Positions 56,801 to 64,000 of a stretch of DNA of 64,000 nucleotides are shown piece by piece. Where the stretch lies: assembly GCA_050084985.1 (NCBI GenBank), contig JBITNC010000001.1, forward strand, positions 47,058,001-47,122,000. Reading direction: 5' to 3'. Numbering within the stretch: position 1 is the stretch's first letter; each line of letters starts with the position of its first letter. The DNA is from Nageia nagi (taxonomy: Eukaryota > Pinophyta). A program made the position numbers and the translations under genes. The notes beneath the pieces were generated by a model, which worked only from the letters and a program-made list of their open reading frames with translations, ran no database searches and was not told the origin of the DNA.

Positions 56801-57029
56801 AAAACCATCTCTAGCACCATTTTTACATTTACACTATCAAATTACATTATACATAACTCTTTTTATCTATGTTCAAATTGGGTAACTATAAGAATGAAAT
56901 AGTCCAGTTTAAGGATACTATAAGTTCCCATATATACATCCCTCATTTGTTCTATCATTGGAATAGATTAGTTTATTTTTTTATGTTTTTTACTAAGAAA
57001 GTCATTACATAACCTTTCTTCATCTTCTA

Positions 57030-57960
57030 AGAGATTGATGTTGATATGATCTAATTTATCCAAGTGATATGGAGAAGTTATCTAGTTATAGATCCTTATT
57101 TTTCTTTCTCTATAGGGAAAAACTATGTGGTTTGATTCATTAGCAATTTATCCACCTATTTTTGCTATAAGCTCTCTTGATAGACGTAAAAAAAATAAAG
57201 GGAATAAATCTACCACTTCAATTTCTTGAGGAAAAGATAACTATGATAGATTATACATTGAAATGGAAACATCTTTTATTTCCCCTATAATTCTCACTAA
57301 ATTACCATCCAATTCAAGGACATCAAGAGTGTCTCTAGCATAATTTAAACTCATTACCTCATAGACAACTTTTGGCATTTCAATGGTAGTGGCTCTAGTA
57401 TCTACGAAGTAGTTATGTACAAGCTAACCCTCCATTCTTAAATAAATGTAAAATGGAGTAGGCCTATTTTTTCCATACCCTAATAATTTATAACTAAGCT
57501 AATGAAATTATTGAAGTTTTACAAGTTAATATAACATTTTTTAGGGATTATTTCAACAAGTCTAATTGACTAAGAATTTATAATACATCAAATATAAATG
57601 CTCTTGAAGATAACTTCTTCATCTCATTTACAATATTGAAAGGGTAATTGGTTTGAAGGCTACCTTCATAATTTAGTTGATACCTTTGTTAGTATTTCTA
57701 AGAAGCCTCCTCTCTTTATGTATGGGTGATTGAAGGCAATCTCAAGGTTCTAGCAGTAAGTTCCCTCTCATTCTCATATCTAGGAGTAAGAGTTATTGTT
57801 CCCAAAATATCATGCATAATTGATCTCTCTTTGGATGATGTTAATGTTGATGATGTAGGGGAGTCTTCTTTTCTTGCAATAGAAGGAACCATTATTATCT
57901 TAATGGAGGTTCATCCCTTCTATTGGTCTTCAAATTCACTTATCTAGTAGATCTTATCTC
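57030..57960 (-). pseudogene. gypsy protease relic (element G)
   Basis: Minus-strand RPTPFYIYLRMEG (about 57440) is followed, after a stop, by LVHNYFVDTRATTIEMPKVV (about 57370-57425): the retropepsin with Asp-Thr kept but the Gly changed to Arg. YARDTLDVLELDGNLVRIIG and EIKDVSISMYNLS follow, then FPQEIEVVDLFPLFF (about 57190-57240), the VVDLPP motif also seen in element B. The match to element B shows they belong to one family. The upstream part to about 57960 is probably the Gag/protease hinge. Confidence 0.8.
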
Positions 57961-58332
57961 AAATTGAAAGACAACACCATGAGGTTTGAAATTCATGCAT
58001 ACAATTTCATTATTCATCATGATTTTCTTAGTATTGATATGTGTTTTGGTATCACCTAGGTTTTTACTCTAAATAAAATAAATACATAGAAACATTTACT
58101 ACATAATTTATCTAATCTAATTAACCCAAATAAACATATATGAATAAGGGAATACAATAATGCAATAATAGAATAATGAAATTACATTGATATCAATATG
58201 TAAAATGAGTTACATACACTAAAGAGGAAGGAATCAAGTGAAAGGATAAATACCTATATATTTTTTTATCTATGACTAAGTCAAGGATATGAAAAATGAA
58301 CTTGTCAAAAAGTGGTGACCTTGATGTGTGAA

Positions 58333-58690
58333 CCCCAAGGTAAACTAGAAAAGAAACATCAATGCAAGTGCTAATCTCTAAGAGTTCAGTGTAAGTGCAA
58401 ATGCTCCTATAGAATGAGATTCACCAATAAGGATTGATGATAGTAGAAATGATGATAACTCAAATTGAGAATTGATCATGGAAGTAGATAATACATATTC
58501 AGTCAAGTGATACCCCAAGGTCAACTACAAAAGAAAAACCAATGTAGGTTTTAATCTCTGAGAGCTCAATGTAAGTGCAAACATTCTTGAAGAATGAGAA
58601 TCACCAATAAGGATCGATGATAGTAGAAATGATGATAAGTTAAACTGAGAATATGATCATAGAAGTAGATAATATATATTCACTTTAGTG
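58333..58690. repeat. tandem duplication, unit 180 bases
   Basis: Units begin 'ccccaaggt(a/c)aacta' at 58333 and 58513, and share 'gagaatcaccaataaggat.gatgatagtagaaatgatgata' and 'gaagtagataata.atattca'. Confidence 0.9.
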
Positions 58691-59289
58691 ATAACAAAAT
58701 TTCAATATCAATAGGTGGCATTTAGAAACACCCAAGAGTAGGGTACTGACTATCGATATGTAATCTTAATATGCTTTCCTTAGGTTAGAGATACTTACAT
58801 TTATACTAGGCATGATATCACCATTTGATCCCTTGAATATAGGTTGAAGCCATCTTAGTGCACTAACATAAAAATAAGAACATAACCTGAGAAATATGTG
58901 ATAATAAGATAAAATATGATTTAAATATGATTAAATATGTGTAAAGTTACACCTAAGTTGTACCATGTAAGTATAATGAAAATGAATCTTGAAATGATAT
59001 TATGCTTGCAAAGGAAGTAAAGGTAAAAAGAAGAAAAATTTGATACTTCCCTAGTTTATATTTTTGAATCATTAAGGATTTGATGATGTATATTTCCCTC
59101 TCTTTGCCTTGGTTATGAGATGTAACAGCTTGCATGTAGTGGAATAAACCAAGAGCAAAGAATAAAACCTAAAAATGAGAGGCACACACTTCCAAGCACA
59201 TATATGATTGTTAATTAATAAAAGATATAAAAATGATAGTAAGGAAGAACATCATAGCATTTTATCACAAATGATATACCAATAATGAA
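58691..59289. other. no recognisable gene
   Basis: AT-rich DNA. The minus-strand open stretch 58953-59135 has no motif. Confidence 0.5.
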
Positions 59290-60100
59290 GTAAGGATGAC
59301 CGTCTACATTTTTTACCTTTGATGACTCATTCCTTACTCAAAAGGGGTCATGTGACAATTCATTTTAAAGGTATTTTTGAGATCTATTCAATGGTATATC
59401 ATTTGCATGTATATGAGAACTGTAAAAAATGTTATAGGATTTAGAAAGTGACTAATTTATTTTTACCAATTTCTATAGCCAATAACTTAAGTACAAATGA
59501 TTATTTGCATTTTACTGTAGACGATCATCTACATTTTACTATAGATGATCATCTACATTTGTTTCCTATTACAACTCATTACTTACTAAAATTGGGTCAT
59601 GTGATAACTCATTTTAAGTTTAAGGTCTTTTCAATATCTATCCAATGGTATATCTTCTAAATTAACTGGGGACCTATAAGAAATATTATGAGCTTTAGAA
59701 TGTGACTGATTTATTTTTATCAATTTTTATAGCTAAATTTTTTTAAAGGTCTCCAATCGATTTAAATGATATATAATTAGATAGATCTCTAGAATACATT
59801 TAAAATGAGTGGTCATATGATCTCTTTTGAGAAAGTAATGAGTCATCTAAGGCCAAAAATGTAGATGATCATCTACAATAAAATGTACATGATCATCTAT
59901 ATTTTATAGTAGATGATCGTATACATTTTACTATAGATGATCATTAACATTTTTGGCCTTAGATGAATCTATACTTGCTAAAAATGGGTCATTTGACCAC
60001 TCATTTTAAAGGTATTTTCAAGTTCTATCCAATGGAATATCATTAAACTAATTGGATACCTATAAAAAATGTTATGGCTATTAGAAAGTGAAGATAATCA
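59290..60100. repeat. foldback repeat cluster with palindromic cores
   Basis: Three direct units (about 59305-59480, 59555-59735, 59935-60095) share 'gactcatt.cttactcaaaa.gggtcatgtgacaa(c)tcatttta', 'tatccaatggtatatc' and 'ctttagaaagtgac'. The segment 59740-59880 is the reverse complement of the third unit, so 59740-59880 and 59930-60075 form an imperfect inverted repeat of about 140 bases around a loop of about 50. The loop region is built from palindromes: gtagatgatcatctac at 59861-59876 and tagatgatcatcta at 59542-59555. No protein is encoded. This looks like a foldback or MITE-type element family, tandemly rearranged. Confidence 0.7.
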
Positions 60101-61104
60101 TTTGTTTTTTTTTGAAGATTCTTGTATGAATCCTAACTTGTTGAGTTGATCATATTTAATTACTTTACAATGTATGAAGATATTATTAGATGGTAGTCTT
60201 CAATTATATTTAGGCACCCATAAATATCAATATAATATCATCAATACTTTACAACTTAAAAAAAAACTATTTATTTCTCCACTTATTATATGCGATTTTT
60301 GTACATTTTCCCCATGATTTCTAATTGAATTCGCTATATTTTAAAAAAAAAATTATATCACCATCATTCATTATGCATAATGTTATACTCAATATTTCAT
60401 TAGGTGAGTGCAAGAAGATGAATCCCACTTTAGGATAAAAAGTGGAAGTATTTTCTTTGATTTTCAAGTTTCATCATACTTGATCTCAAAATTTGAAGCA
60501 CTTAGATTTTGAGTCTTGAAAAAACTCACTTGAATAAAAATGTTGTTATCAAAGTCTAGTTTTCAAATATGTAATTTATTCCAATACCTAGATGATAGAA
60601 ATTAATATTTAATATGCATGTTTAAAAGCTATTATTTAAAAAATACAATCTTAAGACCACATCCCATTATGTCCGATAAGCATAATTTGACCTAAATTAA
60701 AATATTTTTTTAAATACTTTTGGGTAAATATACTTAATACACTAAAGCTCTTATAGGATATTTTTTTTGTATTTTTTTTCATGAATATTATATTTTTTAT
60801 TAATTTATTATTAATCTTGATTATCGTTTTGAAAAGTGCTCATGTCTAGCAAGCATAATTTGATCTAAAATTATCATTTTTAATTTATTTTATTTAACTT
60901 ATGAAGAATTGTATGCAAATTGTGGAAATATAGCTTTTTCATAATTCTAAAAAACAATAAAAATTTATTAAACAAATATGAAACCCAATGTTTGAAAAAT
61001 ATAATTTTAGGACCATAGCCCATCATGTTTGGTAAGCATAATTAGATACTAAAGATTGTGAAAGATATTTTTATGTAATGTTTTTATGAATATTTTTTTA
61101 TTAT
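60100..61104. repeat. AT-rich DNA with a partial third copy of the 470-base repeat
   Basis: 60825-60985 matches the first part of the 470-base repeat ('tgattatcgttttgaaaagtgct', 'caagcataatttgatctaaa', 'aacttatgaagaattgtatgcaaattgt', 'aaaatttattaaacaaata'). The rest of the interval shows nothing recognisable. Confidence 0.55.
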
Positions 61105-61577
61105 TAATTTTTTATTGGCCCTAATTATCATTTCAAAAAGTGCTTGTATTTGGCAAGCATAATTTGACCTAAACTTATCATTTTTTATTTATTTTATTTT
61201 TAACTTGTGAAGACTTGAATTTAGATTATACACATATATTATTTTCACAATTCCAAATAAATAAAAAGTTATTAAAAAATCAAAAACCTAGCAATTCTTA
61301 AAACTTCCTCCAAAATGGGCTCATCTTCTTGCACTCACACATTTTTAGATGCATACATAAAAAATCATGATAAAGGTGTATCTACATCATCATGGGGTAT
61401 ATGCCCCCTATATGGAACACACGCAATCAGAACCATATACGTTAACATCATCATGAGGTACTTTCCCCATTCCTAGATGTAACATATGAAAACAAATACA
61501 TGGTGATGCGTAGTTGAGATCCAACCAATAAAGGTGACTCAAAGATATGATTGGTTTCAATATTTCCTAGCATGTGA
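61105..61577. repeat. 470-base repeat, copy 2
   Basis: Collinear with 55875-56355. The two copies, together with the partial at 60825-60985, could be LTR or spacer DNA of a gypsy element enclosing relic G, but TG...CA ends were not found. Confidence 0.8.
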
Positions 61578-62430
61578 TATGCTTCTAATAGTCATAAGGT
61601 ACATGCCCCATGCTTAGATGTGATTAAGGAATGATTGGTTTGAATATTTCCTAATCATGCATGATTATAGTACTAGTGATAATGTGGCCATTAGACTAAT
61701 GATAAGTTTAATCCCAATCATCATACTAACCCAAGAAAAATGGTTGGTTTAGTCCCAACCAAAATGATTAAAATAGTGATGGTTATTTAACTTCCATAAA
61801 ACAAGGACATGATATGCTAATCAAATAACAAATCATGCTATAATTAAATTATGATCATGAGTGTAAAGATAACAGAGTAAAAAATTATACATGCAGTTAC
61901 CTATGATGAACAATATGATTTGATGCAGAAACATTAGCAAGAGCACTAATGTTAGTGTAGGCACAAAAGGTAGTGTGGGTGTCAAGCCTCAATTTTTATT
62001 TTGACCCTAAAATATTTTTAGCATTAAGGTATGATTTTATTGAGTGATTTAACTTATGTGTGATTCCTAATAATGGCATAGGATTGCCCAAGGCATCCTT
62101 AACATGACTGATTGAACTGATGTCCTTGTTTGGGAATAATAACTAATTAATTGATATCTAAAACTATCACATTGTTTATTTTACCTAAACCTAACCATTA
62201 ATCCTTATGTTATTCATTTTAACCTAAAATATACTAAGAACACCAAAATGGGTGCGAGGATGATGGCAAATTTTACATAGAAAGCTAGCATAGGTGCTAG
62301 CTTAATAAAATAGAAATGGAGCTAGGATCCTTATATATGGCCTCTGTACTAATAAATTACTAAAGGAATATTTCTAGGAAATGTGTGATAGGCTTACATT
62401 ATGCATACAAGGGCTTGAGGTGGTTTGTAT
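61578..62430. other. no recognisable gene
   Basis: AT-rich DNA between the repeat and integrase relic H. Short words such as 'tgattggtttgaatatttcctaa' repeat those at the edge of the 470-base repeat (61560 and 61640). Confidence 0.45.
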
Positions 62431-62439
62431 TTATTAAAA

Positions 62440-63330
62440 AGTTACCAACTTTGCCATCAATTGTTGCCAATCTATACATGTTGTTTGAGTACTTGATCTT
62501 GATGATGTAGGGACCAATCTAATTGGTCTCAAACTTGACCTTATCTTATTTTTCAACATTGGGAATTATGATAATTCTCCTTTGAGTACTATATCACTCA
62601 CTTGGAACTCTCTTGGTACAATCTTATTGCCATATCTTTTCTTGGCTCTTTTCTAATAAGCTTTGAGATGTTCTAAGGCATGGACTCTCTTTTCATCTAA
62701 TCCTTCTAGCTTCTTTAGTATTTGTTTTTTTTGCTCTTACTAATCAATGATTCCTTATAGGAACACTCTAAATTATGATATTTCTACCTCCAATGGTAAG
62801 ATTACATAATCTTTATAGATCAATGAAAATGAAGTACCACTTGTATGACCATAATGCATATAAAGTTATGAATGCTAATCTCTATGATTCTTCTTAACTG
62901 TCTTGCAAAAGATATTAAATATTATATTGTTAGTTGCTTATACTTGTTCCATTACCTTGTATATAATAGTTTGATGAAAATATTTTCTTGATATTGAAAG
63001 CCTTGCAAAAATCTCTAACTTATTTTCTTTTGAAGTTCTTTCCATTATCCATGATGACATAAGAGGGAATACCAAATCTAGCTATGATATTCTTAGTCAT
63101 GAATTTAACAATTTGAGGCCCTTTGGAAGATAATAAAGGGTATAAATTTTTACCATTTTATGAAGTATTTCCCTCACCATATTTGGTATTTATTACACCA
63201 ATTAAATCCAAGTACCAAATAGCAAAAGTCTGAGGTGATATCATTTTAACTAATTCACTTAAAGGAGCCTATTTCAAGTTAGCATGCTTTTGACACTTGT
63301 CATATTTTTGAACATGTAAAATACAATCCT
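62440..63330 (-). pseudogene. gypsy integrase relic (element H)
   Basis: Minus-strand landmarks in order are FAIWYLDLIGVINT (about 63190-63230; first catalytic Asp kept), IVKFMTKNIIARFGIPSYVI then MDNGKNFKRK (about 63030-63110; second Asp kept), LDEKRVHALEHLKAY (about 62660-62700), KRAKKRYGNKIVPREFQVSD (about 62590-62650) and NMYRLATIDGKVGNFLINTN then HLKPLYA (about 62410-62480), the integrase C-terminus. Stops and shifts separate them. Integrase without visible LTR; the rest of the element lies to the right. Confidence 0.85.
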
Positions 63331-63639
63331 TTTTTATACATGGATAATAATATGATAAATGGATTTACCATTGAAATGACCTCCATTTATGCTATCATGG
63401 ACTTGTTCCATAGCTTTATTTGCTTCAGTTTCATTTAGGCATCTAAGCAAAGTACCATAAAATTATATTTTATAAAAAATATTACCAATGATGAAATACC
63501 TTATAGCCATGCATTTTAGCCTTCTTTTGAGAAACTTGGAATGCTATGAATCCAAAATCTTTCCTTCTTGAGGTAGTTGTAGATATTTTTATACCATGCA
63601 TCCAATGGGAGGATAACATATATGAATGGTTCTCTCTTG

Positions 63640-63900
63640 AATAACCTTAAAATTTATCATCATCTAGAAAAGAAGAATGTCTAAGGATGTTAATTTTGAT
63701 GATAGTTTTTCCATATTCAACTAATATAGGTGTTAATAAAGCAACATTATCTATGGTATCTACAAATCTATTATTTTTCTTTGAAATATTCTCAAATTGA
63801 ATTTGTGTGAAGCATATTTGAACCATTACAACTACTAGGTGTTGATATGTTTGCAATTTCTCATATTTTATGTTGTAATCATGATTGATTTAACTGACGA
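63640..63900 (-). pseudogene. end of an RNase H-type domain before integrase (element H)
   Basis: The 69-codon stretch 63647-63856 contains ENISKKNNRFVDTIDNVALL and LVEYGKTIIKINI. In Tat-like elements the additional RNase H ends 'V...N.RADAMA.LAS....V' just before the integrase, so this is most likely its C-terminal end. The upstream core (TNN..EYEAL) should lie beyond the window edge or in the last 150 bases, which are too decayed to read. Confidence 0.5.
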
Positions 63901-64000
63901 AAGTTACAAATCACCATAAAAATTTAAATGATTGATTCCAAGATTGATTTTTTCCTCTAATCCTAAGTTTAAAGCCTCATACATAGTCATACTATTTATC

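Overview
This is a 64 kb piece of a very AT-rich plant nuclear genome made almost entirely of LTR retrotransposons in several stages of decay. I find no intact host gene, no tRNA or rRNA gene, no bacterial-type operon and no CRISPR array. The Ty1/copia and Ty3/gypsy types present (Tnt1/Tork-like copia, chromovirus-like gypsy, gypsy with an additional plant-type RNase H), a plant mobile domain relic, and primer-binding sites complementary to plant initiator tRNA-Met place it in land plants. The density of old, heavily mutated, nested copies with no genes in 64 kb suggests a giant genome such as a gymnosperm; that last step is inference.

Layout. 1-2600 (-): decayed gypsy pol (A) in the order additional RNase H, RT, RNase H, integrase, with integrase running off the left edge. 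2570-3400: a dispersed repeat (R1) seen again at 37350-38190. 3430-4930: degenerate tandem duplication. 5561-6660 (+): pseudogene of a plant mobile domain (PMD) protein. 6.7-11 kb: low-complexity or unrecognised DNA. 11.4-18.2 kb (-): long decayed gypsy element (E) with gag, protease, RT, RNase H, additional RNase H and integrase in that order. 18.2-23.6 kb: unrecognised, with weak repeats. 23570-29619 (+): gypsy chromovirus-like element (D) with both LTRs and a primer-binding site. 29.6-31.5 kb: unrecognised. 31545-37042 (-): almost complete copia element (copia-1) with LTRs, primer-binding site and a near-match target duplication.

37.3-41.2 kb (-): gag/protease relic of a gypsy element (B) adjoining R1 copy 2. 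41573-51951: a small non-coding LTR element (F) that has been split by copia-2 (41864-50328, -). Copia-2 has 2.75 kb LTRs, a perfect ATTAT target duplication, a long three-zinc-knuckle Gag frame, an intact protease DSG and a truncated integrase, but no RT or RNase H. It is the youngest-looking insertion. Its LTRs are packed with five different tandem arrays and a spaced array of TGATGTCATC sites. 52.6-55.2 kb: foldback fragment and a gag-like relic. 55.9-61.6 kb: a 470 bp repeat pair enclosing a gypsy protease and additional RNase H relic (G), a 180 bp tandem duplication and a foldback/palindrome cluster. 62.4-63.9 kb (-): gypsy additional RNase H and integrase (H), running toward the right edge.

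Nothing here works as a gene set in the host sense. The biology is retroelement structure: at least two gypsy domain orders (additional RNase H before RT versus after it), a non-autonomous copia with LTRs that make up about two thirds of its length, nested insertion (copia-2 inside F), CpG-type decay of LTRs, and a foldback repeat family. All boundaries outside the LTR-defined elements are approximate because they were read by eye.
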